This document shows positions 55,662-63,979 of a stretch of 64,000 nt of DNA, in pieces. The notes below the pieces were generated by a model. That model was not told the origin of the DNA and did not search any database. It saw only the letters and a program-made list of their open reading frames with translations. The translations under genes were made by a program, and so were the position numbers. Position 1 is the stretch's first letter, and each line of letters starts with the position of its first letter. The stretch spans positions 84,053 through 148,052 of the forward strand of contig NZ_BJFL01000011.1 in NCBI RefSeq assembly GCF_005405885.1, read 5' to 3'. This DNA comes from Gandjariella thermophila (GTDB lineage Bacteria > Actinomycetota > Actinomycetes > Mycobacteriales > Pseudonocardiaceae).

Positions 55662-56273
55662 TCAGGCCAGGTTCTCGATGACCGCCTGGGCCACGGCCTT
55701 CATCGTCGTCCGGCGGTCCATCGCGGTGCGCTGGATCCACCGGAACGCCTCCGGCTCGGAAAGCCCCTGCTTGGTCATCAGGAGGCCCTTGGCCCGTTCG
55801 ACCGACTTGCGCGTCTCCAGCCGCTCGTTGAGCCCGGCCACCTCGTTCTCCAGGGCCTGCAGCTCGGCGAAGCGGCTCATCGCCAGCTCGATCGCGGGCA
55901 CCAGGTCACGCTTGGCGAACGGCTTGACCAGGTAGGCCATCGCGCCCGCGTCCCGGGCACGTTCCACCAGGTCACGCTGGCTGAACGCGGTCAGGATGAC
56001 CACCGGTGCGATGCGGTCGCCGGCGATCACGGAGGCCGCCTCGATGCCGTCCATCTTGGGCATCTTCACGTCGAGGATGACCAGGTCGGGGTTCAGTTCG
56101 CGGGCCAGGCGAACCGCCTCCTCCCCGTCTCCCGCCTCGCCGACGACCTCGTAGTTCTCCTCGCGGAGCATCTCGACAAGGTCGAGACGGATGAGCGCCT
56201 CGTCCTCGGCGACAAGCACACGACGCTGGGTGGGCTGGGCCTCTTGCCGGGCCTCGGCAGCCGGTTGGGTCAC
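55662..56273 (-). CDS. pdtaR: ANTAR-domain response regulator (PdtaR)
   Basis: 203 residues. Receiver domain (about 18-135): acidic pair in AEDEALIRLD, phospho-Asp in VILDVKMPKMDG, Thr in VILTAF and Lys in LVKPFA. The C-terminal ANTAR domain (about 150-203, KSVERAKGLLMTKQGLSEPEAF) binds paired-hairpin RNAs and antiterminates transcription. In M. tuberculosis (Rv1626) it works with the kinase PdtaS; no kinase lies nearby. GTG with AGGAGG seven bases upstream. Confidence 0.95.
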   Translation of the reverse strand: MTQPAAEARQEAQPTQRRVLVAEDEALIRLDLVEMLREENYEVVGEAGDGEEAVRLARELNPDLVILDVKMPKMDGIEAASVIAGDRIAPVVILTAFSQRDLVERARDAGAMAYLVKPFAKRDLVPAIELAMSRFAELQALENEVAGLNERLETRKSVERAKGLLMTKQGLSEPEAFRWIQRTAMDRRTTMKAVAQAVIENLA

Positions 56274-56378
56274 CGGGGTCCTCCTGCTCGTCAGCGTTCA
56301 CTGGTGCGCGTCAGCACCGGAACCTGCAGCTTACCGACGCGGTCCCGGGGGAAGGGCATCCGCGGGCCGTGATCAGCC

Positions 56379-57377
56379 CTACACCTCGGCATCGTCCGGG
56401 GCGCCGCCGTGGTTTCCGTCTGGTGCTACCAGCACGACCTTGCCATGGGCCGCCCCCGTCTCGACGAGGTGGTGAGCGGCGGCCGCCTCGGCCAACGGCA
56501 ACACCCGCGCCACCCGCGTAGCCAGCCGCCCGGCCGCCAGCAGCCGGTTGACCTCGCCGGCCGCCCACGCCAACTCGTCGACCGTGCGGTGACTGAGCAC
56601 GAACCCCACCACGGAGAGGTCGCGGAGGTAAAGGTCGAAGGTAGGCACCGGGTCGTCGGCGCGTCGGGCGGTCACCACCACCCGACCCCGCCGGTTCAGC
56701 GTGCCCAGCGCCTCGGCCAGCGGGATCCGGCCGGTGGCGTCCCAGTGCACGTCGACGTCCGCGGGCGCCGGCGCGGCGGACCGGGTGTCCAGCACGTCGG
56801 TCGCACCCCACCCGCGCAGCCGGGCCAGCGCGTCGTCGTCCCGTGCGGTGGCCGTCACCCGGGCGCCCGCGTCCAGCGCCACCTGCACCACGGCGGACCC
56901 GACCGCGCCGCCCGCGCCGTGGACGAAGACGTGCTCACCGGGCCGCAGGCCGGCACGGCGTAGGGCCAGCAGTGCCGTGGTGCCGCCGTGCAGCGTCGCC
57001 ACGGCGGGTATCGGATCGACTCCATCGGGCAACGGGTAGCACCGCTCCACCGCCACGACCGCGAACTCCGCCGCCGGCCCCTGCCTGCCGTCGTAGCCGA
57101 GGCTCGAGGTCCACACCCGGTCACCCGGCCGCGGCTCGCCGACCCCCGGCCCCACCTCCTGGACCACCCCGACCACGTCGCGGCCGACCACGAACGGCCG
57201 AGGCAACGGCGTCCGATACACCCCCGAGCGGACGAACGTGTCCACCCAGTTCACCGCCACCGCCTCGGTGCGCACCACCACCTCGCCGGCCCCGGCACGC
57301 GGGTCGGGCAGTTCGCCATACTGGATGGTGGAGGCCGGCCCCGGCTCCCAGACGAAGGCCGCGCGCATGCCCTCCAT
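56379..57377 (-). CDS. NADPH:quinone-reductase-like MDR oxidoreductase
   Basis: 332 residues, zinc-free medium-chain dehydrogenase/reductase. VVGRDVVGVVQEVGPGV lies in the catalytic domain; the NADPH loop is VHGAGGAVGSAVVQ (AxxGxxG type). It lacks the zinc ligands of alcohol dehydrogenases. Likely reduces quinones or enones. ATG 57377 is used; ATG 57368 would have its SD too close. Confidence 0.9.
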   Translation of the reverse strand: MEGMRAAFVWEPGPASTIQYGELPDPRAGAGEVVVRTEAVAVNWVDTFVRSGVYRTPLPRPFVVGRDVVGVVQEVGPGVGEPRPGDRVWTSSLGYDGRQGPAAEFAVVAVERCYPLPDGVDPIPAVATLHGGTTALLALRRAGLRPGEHVFVHGAGGAVGSAVVQVALDAGARVTATARDDDALARLRGWGATDVLDTRSAAPAPADVDVHWDATGRIPLAEALGTLNRRGRVVVTARRADDPVPTFDLYLRDLSVVGFVLSHRTVDELAWAAGEVNRLLAAGRLATRVARVLPLAEAAAAHHLVETGAAHGKVVLVAPDGNHGGAPDDAEV

Positions 57378-57432
57378 CCAACCAGCCCCCGGCCACCCGG
57401 TAACCTCACAGTGATCGCGTGGCCCACGCGAC

Positions 57433-57506
57433 GCCCCCGTAGCCCAATCGGCAGAGGCAGCGGACTCAAAATCCGTCCAGTGTCAGTTCGAGTCTGACCG
57501 GGGGCA
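57433..57506 (+). tRNA. tRNA with anticodon CAA (nominally Leu), short variable loop
   Basis: 74 nt. Acceptor GCCCCCG/CGGGGGC (7 bp, perfect), discriminator A, no encoded CCA. The anticodon stem GCGGA/TCCGT encloses loop CTCAAAA, so the anticodon is CAA at 57467-57469. T-arm GTCAG-TTCGAGT-CTGAC is perfect. D-stem has three pairs. CAA decodes UUG (Leu), but the variable region is only five bases, whereas tRNA-Leu normally has a long class II arm. The integrase follows 93 bases downstream, so the 3' part is the probable attachment site. Confidence 0.85.
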
Positions 57507-57528
57507 CACACTCTGACCAGCCAGGACA

Positions 57529-57558
57529 GGCGATTTCAAGATTTTTGATCTTGTCGCC
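57529..57558. promoter_or_regulatory. Imperfect inverted repeat between tRNA and integrase
   Basis: GGCGA-TTT-CAAGAT, 5-base loop, ATCTTG-TCGCC: 11 paired bases with a three-base bulge, 23 bases after the tRNA. It could be the tRNA terminator or an integrase arm-type binding site flanking the attachment core. Confidence 0.5.
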
Positions 57559-57599
57559 GTCCACGGGTCTGTCCTTGAACATCCTCCTACGCTGGCCAC

Positions 57600-58834
57600 A
57601 TGAGCCAGCCCACAGACGCCCGGCGCCGGGGCAGCATCCGGCAGCGCGGCAGCTCGTTACAGGTCCGGCTGTTCGCCGGCAAGGACCCGGTGACCGGCCG
57701 TGACATCTACTTCACCGCGTCGATCCAGGGCACCGACAAGAAGGCGTGGAAGAAGGCCGAGGACAAGCTTTCCGAGTTCCGCTCGCAGGTCAACCGGCAG
57801 CGGTCTACCCCGTCATCCGTGTCCCTCGGCTACGCCATCGATGAGTGGATGCGGGTGTCCGAGCACGAGGAGACCACGGCCCACGGGTACCGCGGCTGGA
57901 AAGCTTCTACGCCGAGTTGCGCCGCTGTCGGGCTCTGTGCGACCGGCGGCCGGCCATCGATCACAAGGTGACCGGCGAGCACGACTGTGTGAAGGCCAAG
58001 TGCAAGCCGCACGAGTGCAAGCCGTTGGCCGCGTCCACGGTCCGGCAGATTCACGCGATCCTCTCCGGCACCCTCGGCGCGGCCGAGCGGTGGGACTGGA
58101 TCGACTCGAATCCGTGCCGCAGCGTCAAGCGGCCGAAGCAGAAGCCGCCCGAGCCGGACCCGCCGTCACCGAAGGAAGCCGCCCGGCTGGCCGAGAAGGC
58201 GTTCAGCATTGACGAGGACTGGGGCACGCTGGTCTGGCTGGTGATGACAACCGGCATCCGTCGCGGCGAGGCATGCGCCCTGCGCTTCACCGATCTACAG
58301 ATCGACTGGGACGACACAGCCGGCGACAGCGACGGCATCTTGGAAGTCCGGCGCAACTACGTCCGCCGTGCCGGCATCTCGAAAGAGAAGGCGACCAAGA
58401 CTCACCAGATGCGCCGGATAGCGTTGGACAGCGAGACCGTGACGCTGCTGCGTGAGCACCGGGAGCGCGTGAAGAAGCGCGTCGAGGCTCTAGGCCGGAA
58501 GTTCACCGATGACCTGTTCGTGTTCAGCGGCAGCAAGACGCCGGACCACACCGAGCCCTACTCCCCCAACGCCGTGACGCAGCGGTACAAGGACATGGCG
58601 GCCCGGCTCGGTATCGACACCCACATCCACTCACTGCGCCACTACTCCGCCACCGAATTCCTGACGGCCGGGGTAGACCTGCGGACAGTTGCCGGCCGCC
58701 TCGGCCACGGCGGCGGAGGCTCCACCACCCTCCGCGTCTACGCCGCCTGGGTCGCAGCCTCAGACCGCAAGGCCGCCGAAATCCTCGCCTCCCGGATGCC
58801 AAAGCGATCGCGTAGTAGGCGCGACGACAAGTAG
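57600..58834 (+). pseudogene. Tyrosine-recombinase integrase, disrupted in the core-binding domain
   Basis: The first frame (57600-about 57900) gives the arm-binding domain (GSIRQRGSSLQVRLFAGKD) and the beginning of the SAM-like core-binding domain (YAIDEWMRVSEHEETTAHGY). The match resumes in the next frame at ESFYAELRRCRALC and runs to 58834. The residues usually found between (the YxxxIRxxIxPxLG region, about 25 residues) are missing, so this is a deletion plus frameshift near 57900, at GGAAAGCTT. The catalytic domain keeps Arg (TTGIRRGEA), HSLRHYS, GRLGH and Tyr (RVYAAWV). TACGCT at 57588 suggests a leaderless start. Confidence 0.85.
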
Positions 58835-59071
58835 GGCAGTCCTGACCCTCACGCTTTCAAATGAACTCTACCGTTCCGTAACGCCGTCGGGATTCCGCAC
58901 GATCAAATCCTCGCCGACCTCGCCTGTCAACGACAGACTCGACGCACGCGGTTAGGAGATGACGTTCGGACAGCTTCGATCAAGCTCGAATCCCGACATG
59001 CCACACGCTGGAACCTTGTCGACAAGTGAAGGTCCCTCGCTGAGAAGTAGCAGACGTAGAGGAAGAAGATC

Positions 59072-59923
59072 ATGGAAGCACGCGACTTGGTGGCCGCGCT
59101 GAAACGCCTACAGCCTGTGGATTCTCTAGCAACCGACTTGCTCAACGTGCGTGAGCAAGCGAAGAAGTGCGGATTGCTGATCTTCCCCGCTGCACCCGAA
59201 AACCCAAAGAACGAGGTTCACATCGGGCCAGAGGACATGGATTGGCCGGATTTCGTAGACTACGCTGTACGTTTACAGGCTGGACTGCTATACGTTGACG
59301 CGACGATCTTCCATGCGGAAGAAGCCCTCGCGGAAACCGAAGAGGAAGGATCGGCGGTTCGGAAGGCGCTTGCTCGCTTCGAGGGCTTCACCGACACGCT
59401 AAGCCTCATGTTTGTGCATGGCGGCGCTTGGCATCACTGGAGCACCCTAGCGGGGTTCGCTCAGTTGTTGGCGCGCGCGGCCGATGAAGCTGAATTCGGG
59501 TACGGTGGCGAAACCAAGCTGGCGCCTGACGAAGCTGACCGAATCACCGCTGAACTACTGTCCGATCCCGAATTTCGTGCCGCTAGGAGCTTCGCAGCGA
59601 TGCACAGGGTCTTGCAAGCTCGGCATCCGCGCATCGCGGAGCGCGACTGGCCAGGAAGCCCAGTGCGGATCGTCGTTATGGACGCGGTACGTAGCGTTTT
59701 TCGTGATCGCCGCGACCATGAACAAAGGCTACGCCAGCAACTACCTGCGCTAGCCGAGGAGCTGGCGACGTCTAACCAGTTTCTCGCCACTGCTTCGGAC
59801 GCTATGCGGAAAGAAGTTGCGGGCGATTTTCTCACCGGGAAGGCAGATGGCCATCCTATGCCGACGGCACTGAGAAACGAACTAGCAGTCCTGGCCTACC
59901 GCGCCAGCCGACGAAACTCGTGA
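59072..59923 (+). CDS. Hypothetical island protein, lower GC
   Basis: 283 residues, helix-rich and soluble, no signal or membrane segment. GC is visibly lower than in the flanks and codon use less biased to G/C, which indicates transfer. AGGAAG lies six bases before the ATG. Notable stretches: FVHGGAWHHWSTLAGFAQLL and ARHPRIAERDWPGSPVRIVV. I recognise no family. Its location behind an integrase is typical for cargo genes of defence or regulatory function. The 237-base gap upstream (58835-59071) is also AT-richer and shows no gene. Confidence 0.8.
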   Translation: MEARDLVAALKRLQPVDSLATDLLNVREQAKKCGLLIFPAAPENPKNEVHIGPEDMDWPDFVDYAVRLQAGLLYVDATIFHAEEALAETEEEGSAVRKALARFEGFTDTLSLMFVHGGAWHHWSTLAGFAQLLARAADEAEFGYGGETKLAPDEADRITAELLSDPEFRAARSFAAMHRVLQARHPRIAERDWPGSPVRIVVMDAVRSVFRDRRDHEQRLRQQLPALAEELATSNQFLATASDAMRKEVAGDFLTGKADGHPMPTALRNELAVLAYRASRRNS

Positions 59924-60056
59924 TCTGCAACCGCCCGCCTGAGAGTTCTCGTGTTTGAGAGCCAATACGAGGTCGGGCGCCGCCAAGCAGTCGACCCCTC
60001 GTCTATGCCTACCGATGCCCTGGTAATACCCCTTCAACGATCCGTAGGCTGCGGGT

Positions 60057-60638
60057 GTGGCTGAGGAGCGCGGAGCGTGGCAGACATACGGGGAGCGGCT
60101 GGTCTATGACAACCGGTGGGTCCGGGTCGGCTTGGTGGATGTGCAGGCTCCGAACGGGGAGCGGTGGGAGTACCACGTTGTCCACTTGGCACGGATCGCG
60201 ATCGCGCTGGTGGTCAACGACCGAGACGAGGCGCTGATGCTGTGGCGGTACCGGTTCGCCACGGAGCAGTGGGGGTATGAGCTGCTCGGCGGGATGGTGG
60301 ACGACGGCGAGGAAGCCGCCGTGACCGCCGCACGGGAGGCGGCCGAAGAGAGCGGATGGGAGCCGGTAGGCGAGCCGGAACACCTGGTGAGCTTCGAGCC
60401 GCTGCCGGGGCAGGTCACCGCACCCGTAGACGTGTACCTGTGGCGGGAGGCGAAGCACATCGGCGAGCCCACCGAGACCGAGGAAGTCGGCCGGGTGGAG
60501 TGGGTGCCGCTGAACCGCGTCCCCGAGTTGGCGCAGCGGAAGGAGCTGCTCGGGTCGGGGACGATGGTGGCGCTGCTGTACTACCTGGCCTCACGCGGCG
60601 CCGGAGGCGGTGGCGCCGGGCAGGATCAGCCCGCTTAG
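60057..60638 (+). CDS. Nudix hydrolase
   Basis: 193 residues. Complete Nudix box GGMVDDGEEAAV...REAAEESGW (GX5EX7REUXEEXGU), near residues 80-102, layout like ADP-ribose or ADP-sugar pyrophosphatases. Cleaves nucleoside diphosphates linked to another moiety. Nudix genes are regular members of AICEs; the pSAM2 immunity factor Pif has a Nudix motif (from memory). GTG 60057 has TAGGCT six bases upstream and no SD, so probably leaderless. 3' end overlaps the convergent remnant by 48 bases. Confidence 0.9.
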   Translation: MAEERGAWQTYGERLVYDNRWVRVGLVDVQAPNGERWEYHVVHLARIAIALVVNDRDEALMLWRYRFATEQWGYELLGGMVDDGEEAAVTAAREAAEESGWEPVGEPEHLVSFEPLPGQVTAPVDVYLWREAKHIGEPTETEEVGRVEWVPLNRVPELAQRKELLGSGTMVALLYYLASRGAGGGGAGQDQPA

Positions 60639-61190
60639 GCGCCGCTGGTGGCGATCGGAGCGGATCTGGAGGGCGAGGCGCCGCGCTTGTCGTGCGTACG
60701 ACAGCGCGGCGTCTCTGTCTCCGGTGGCGGCGTAGGCGTAGGCGAGATCGACCAGCATCCCGGTGCGGGCGCGGGTGAAGGCATCCGGCAGGCGCGGGAG
60801 GGCGCCGGTGAGTTGGTCGATCGCCTCCGGCTCACCGAGGCGGGCGAGGGCGTGGCCGCGCCAGCGGTCGAGGTGCGCGCCACCGAGGAACAGAAACGGC
60901 AGCGAAGCGTCCACGGGGTCGGCGGGGAGTAACGAGCCGGCCGCGTCGAACGCGCGTAAGGCGTCGTCCCGGTGGCCGACGGCGGCGAGTCCTTCGCCGT
61001 GGGCGGCGGCCAGCCACGCGCGTAGTAGGGCTGGCGCGGCGTGGTCGGCGAGGGCGCGGGCGTGGGCGAGCTGCTCGACCGCGAGATCGGCCTCGCTGAG
61101 ATCGACCAAGACGAAGGCTTGTTCGGCCGTGGCGTGGGCGAGCAGGCTCAGCGAGCCGGACTCACGGGCGGCGGCCTTGGCGCGAGCCTG
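60591..61190 (-). pseudogene. 5'-truncated XRE-TPR regulator, C-terminal TPR part only
   Basis: About 200 codons of TPR-like sequence (e.g. AHATAEQAFVLVDLSEADLA; LVDLAYAYAATGDRDAAL; YARQARRLAL), which match the C-terminal half of actinomycete XRE-TPR regulators. The HTH and about 200 further residues are absent. Upstream reading is open but runs into the end of the neighbouring gene without ATG or GTG; only a TTG at 61109 could start it. A deletion junction near 61190-61240 is inferred. Confidence 0.65.
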
Positions 61191-61216
61191 AGCACCCCGC
61201 CGCGGGTGGGCCGGGT

Positions 61217-61708
61217 TCAGCCGCCGGGCAACGTGCCTGGGTAGCGTTTGATCACCCGAGGTGGCTCATGGACGGCCGGCCACAGAACGAGGTGGTATCG
61301 GTCCTCGCCGTCGAGACCATCCGGAGAGAGAGTGTCGAACCCGCCGGTGTGGACGCGGACCCGGTACCTGCCCGCGGGGACCGCGAGTTCGGGCGCCCCG
61401 GCGGGGGTGTCTGACCCGCCGACGATGCGCAGCCCACCTCGGGTGGTGATGCTGGCCTCGGTGACCTGATCCCAACGCTCGAAGTCCTCGGTGGGTGGCC
61501 GGTCCTGGATGCCGATGGTGACCGGGACGTCCATGCGTCGGGCAGTGCCGATGCACACAACCCCGGGTCGCGCGGCGATCATGTGGGTAATGACCTCGTC
61601 GACCCAGCCGGTCTTCGGCCCCGGCGGTGCGGCGTCGGCGGCGAGCAGGAAGAAGACGTTGTAGTCGGCGAAGACGGACAGTTCGCGGGTGGTGCGCTCG
61701 AGGCTCAT
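61217..61708 (-). CDS. Hypothetical protein paired with the SMI1/KNR4-like gene
   Basis: 163 residues from ATG 61708 (GAGG eight bases upstream; ATG overlaps the previous stop, ATGA). Beta-rich domain: FADYNVFFLL, DVPVTIGIQDRPP and a C-terminal PAGRYRVRVHTGGFDTL, then DRYHLVLWP. It resembles widespread small actinobacterial proteins found in toxin/immunity loci, but I cannot name the family with certainty. The frame is also open upstream into the shifted part of the previous gene, so a fused product is possible. Confidence 0.65.
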   Translation of the reverse strand: MSLERTTRELSVFADYNVFFLLAADAAPPGPKTGWVDEVITHMIAARPGVVCIGTARRMDVPVTIGIQDRPPTEDFERWDQVTEASITTRGGLRIVGGSDTPAGAPELAVPAGRYRVRVHTGGFDTLSPDGLDGEDRYHLVLWPAVHEPPRVIKRYPGTLPGG

Positions 61709-62367
61709 GGGCGGGACCTCGCGGTCGAATGGTGGTCGTGGGCGAGACAGGTGCATGCGGGTGCCGTCGGGGGTGTGGTGCAGGCGCTGGGCCAGCGGGA
61801 TGCGAATCCGCATTGCCGCCACGGCGTCGCGGGCGAGGAGGTTGTCGGGGTCGTAGCCGCCGCCGAGCACGAACATCCGGCGCGGGACGAGGCGTTCTTG
61901 ATGGGCCGTGGGGTGTCCTGCCAGGCCGTGGCTAGCGACCACGTGCCGTGGACATCCGGGTCATCCAGCAACCATTGTGCCCAGGCGTCCAGCGAGTCGC
62001 CAAGGATGGTGCGGCCAGCCGTTTCCGGATCGACGGCCACAACGTGACAGTTCTCGGCGATGGCGAACTGCACGGCGAGCAGATCCTGGGCGAAGCAGAG
62101 CAGACGGTCGACCAGGCCGGCGTATGTGTCCTTCCACGTGCCGCGTGCGTTCCACACCGCCAGTTCGGGGCCGAGCCCGCGCGGCCCGGCGTGAAAGAGC
62201 TGGATGCCGGCATTGAAGACCGTGAACCCGTTGGTGTGCACCAGCACCTCGGCCAACTCGCTCAACGGCCCAGTGGTCGGGCCGAAGTCGACGCGCACCG
62301 GCGGGCCGAGCGGTGCGCGGCCGCGGCGCAGCAGTTCCGCCAGCGCGCTGGTGGGGGCGGCGGTCAT
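61705..62367 (-). pseudogene. SMI1/KNR4 (SUKH)-family immunity-like protein, frameshifted
   Basis: The first frame, from ATG 62367, gives NGFTVFNAGIQLFHAG, LAVWNARGTWKDTY and DAWAQWLLDD, a SUKH pattern. From about 61930 the expected C-terminus (QERLVPRRMFVLGGGYDPDN, then RLHHTPDGT) is in another frame; one added base or two fewer would join them. The literal frame instead runs as low-complexity Thr/Ser/Ala sequence to a stop at 61705. SUKH proteins neutralise nuclease toxins of contact-dependent systems, and the upstream gene encodes such a toxin. The ATG overlaps the toxin stop by one base (TGATG). Confidence 0.7.
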
Positions 62368-63635
62368 CAGTAGGTGTTGATGACGACCTTGTGGCCGTCT
62401 TCGAGGCCGCGGGTTTGGGCGTTGATGGTCGCGCCGGCGCCGCGGTTGTCGTGCGGGTTGATGTACTTCACGCTGGCGCCGGCACCGCCCTCGTCGAACA
62501 TGGCCAGCGGGTACTCATCGCGGTCGCTGCCGGGCTGGGTGGGGACACCGCGCAGCGCCTCCCGCCGGTGCTGCAGGGCGTGCTCCCGGTCGAGAGTGAC
62601 CTCCGAGGGTTGCTGCTTGTCCACCTGCTCGTGGCCCCGCCAGGAGGTACCGTCCTGCGCTTCGTCGATGTGCTGCGCCGCCTCGGGGAATTCGTCTTCA
62701 TCCACGTACACCCGCACGGCCGGGCTGCGGCCGTCGATGTCGTGTGCGGCGTTGTAGGTCTCGTTGCGGGCGTAGGCGGCCTCCCCGACGAGGAAGTCCT
62801 CCGCGGTGTCCCCGGCGGCGTCGACGGACTGTGCCACGGTCTGCCCGGCCGAACTCACCGCATCCAGGCCGGTGGCCTCGCCGATGTCCTTGAGCAGGCC
62901 GCCGGTGGCATCGCCGACGGCCCGGGTGACATCGCCGGCGAACTTGCCCACACCCACACCAAGGTCATCGACCACATCGCCGCCGGCCCGCACGACGTCA
63001 CCAACGAGGTCCTCTCCGGCCTGCGCCGCCCACGTCCCCGCGTCCTCTACCGCGCCCTCGACCGCATCCACGGCCTGGTCGAACAGGCTCGGCTGCTGCG
63101 GCGCCTGCTCCTGAGCCCGGGCGACCACGGCCGCGCTCTCCTCGCCGGCCGAGTGCAGTTGCGTGCGGGCCCGCCCCAGCACCTCGAGGGCCTGCTGACG
63201 CAGCCCCTCCCCTGGGTCGGAGAACGCAGGCGGCGTAGCTGCCACACCCTGGGCAGCCGTCAGCTCGCTGAACTGCTGTTGGTAGGCCTACTGGACCTGG
63301 GCGATGGCCTGCTGGCCCTGCTCCCATAACCCGATCGCCCGCTGCGCCTCGCCTTGCGCCCATTCCAGCGTCGAGGCATACCCGTGCACTGCCTCGGAGG
63401 CCGCGTGGAAGGCATCACCACAGGCGATCCACTTCGCGGGCTGCCCATCGAAGTAGGCGCGGAACGCCTCCGCGCTGGCACCCTGCCACCCGCCGTCGTC
63501 CAAGCGGGTCAGACCTTCGCCGACCCGGTTGAGCGCTTCACCAATCCGGGTCATCGACTCCGCGGTCCCGCGCAGCGTTGCCGCGTCACCAGGTACCAAC
63601 TCCCGCGGATCGCGGCTCTGCCCTAACTCAGTCAC
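62367..63635 (-). pseudogene. WXG100-NucA/B polymorphic toxin with in-frame amber stop
   Basis: One reading frame of 422 codons interrupted by TAG at 63288-63290. Before it, 115 residues from GTG 63635 form a WXG100-like helical hairpin (GGWQGASAEAFRAYF), the type VII secretion signal region. After it, AYQQQFSELTAAQG continues without loss. A coiled linker follows and then a C-terminal NucA/NucB DNase domain (DRDEYPLAMFDEGG; ASVKYINPHDNRGAG). The intact protein would be a secreted DNase toxin. With the stop, either a short N-terminal piece or, from internal ATG 63245, a 292-residue piece could be made. Confidence 0.82.
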
Positions 63636-63944
63636 GTGCCTCGTCCCCCTCGAGCACGCGACGCAGTACCTGCTCGCAGCGCTGTTCGTTGTCCCGGTAG
63701 GCCGCGACGGTGTCGAGCAGGTTCCGCGCCAACCCGTGACCGTCCTGCGTCAGGGCCGTCACCCCGACCTGCCACCGCTCACAGAAGGAGCCCAACTGCT
63801 CGGTGAGTCGGTCGTGGCAACCACGGAGCCCTCGCAGGCGAGGTCGGCGACCTTGTGCTGACCCAACTCCTCCATTAAGAGGTCGCGCAGATTGGAGTGG
63901 TGCGCTGACCCCGGATGTGGCACAGGCACGGGCTCGGTGATCAT
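63628..63944 (-). pseudogene. Small T7SS-associated protein, frameshifted
   Basis: N-terminal part, from ATG 63944, reads NLRDLLMEELGQHKVADLAC; the C-terminal part, in another frame, reads RLTEQLGSFCERWQVGVTAL and continues to GDEARD. One added C near 63819 joins them into an about 106-residue protein of the ESX-like type (short helical partner with xxRW). The stop overlaps the toxin start by eight bases (GTGACTGA), so the two were an operon. The start lies in the inverted repeat of the presumed IS, so the original 5' end may be lost. Confidence 0.55.
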
Positions 63945-63969
63945 GAAGTTGCTGACGCTTCGTGATCAC
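63937..63969. repeat. Inverted repeat, possible left end of an insertion sequence
   Basis: GTGATCATGAAG (63937-63948), 9-base spacer, CTTCGTGATCAC (63958-63969): 12-bp arms with one mismatch, directly upstream of a ribosome binding site and GTG. It could be an IS terminus or an ordinary hairpin. Confidence 0.45.
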
Positions 63970-63979
63970 AGGAGAGACC

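Noticed and set aside
55427..55935. Plus-strand ORFs between livJ and pdtaR
   Set aside because: They begin in a promoter region and run antisense into pdtaR; Arg/Pro-rich with no ribosome binding site.
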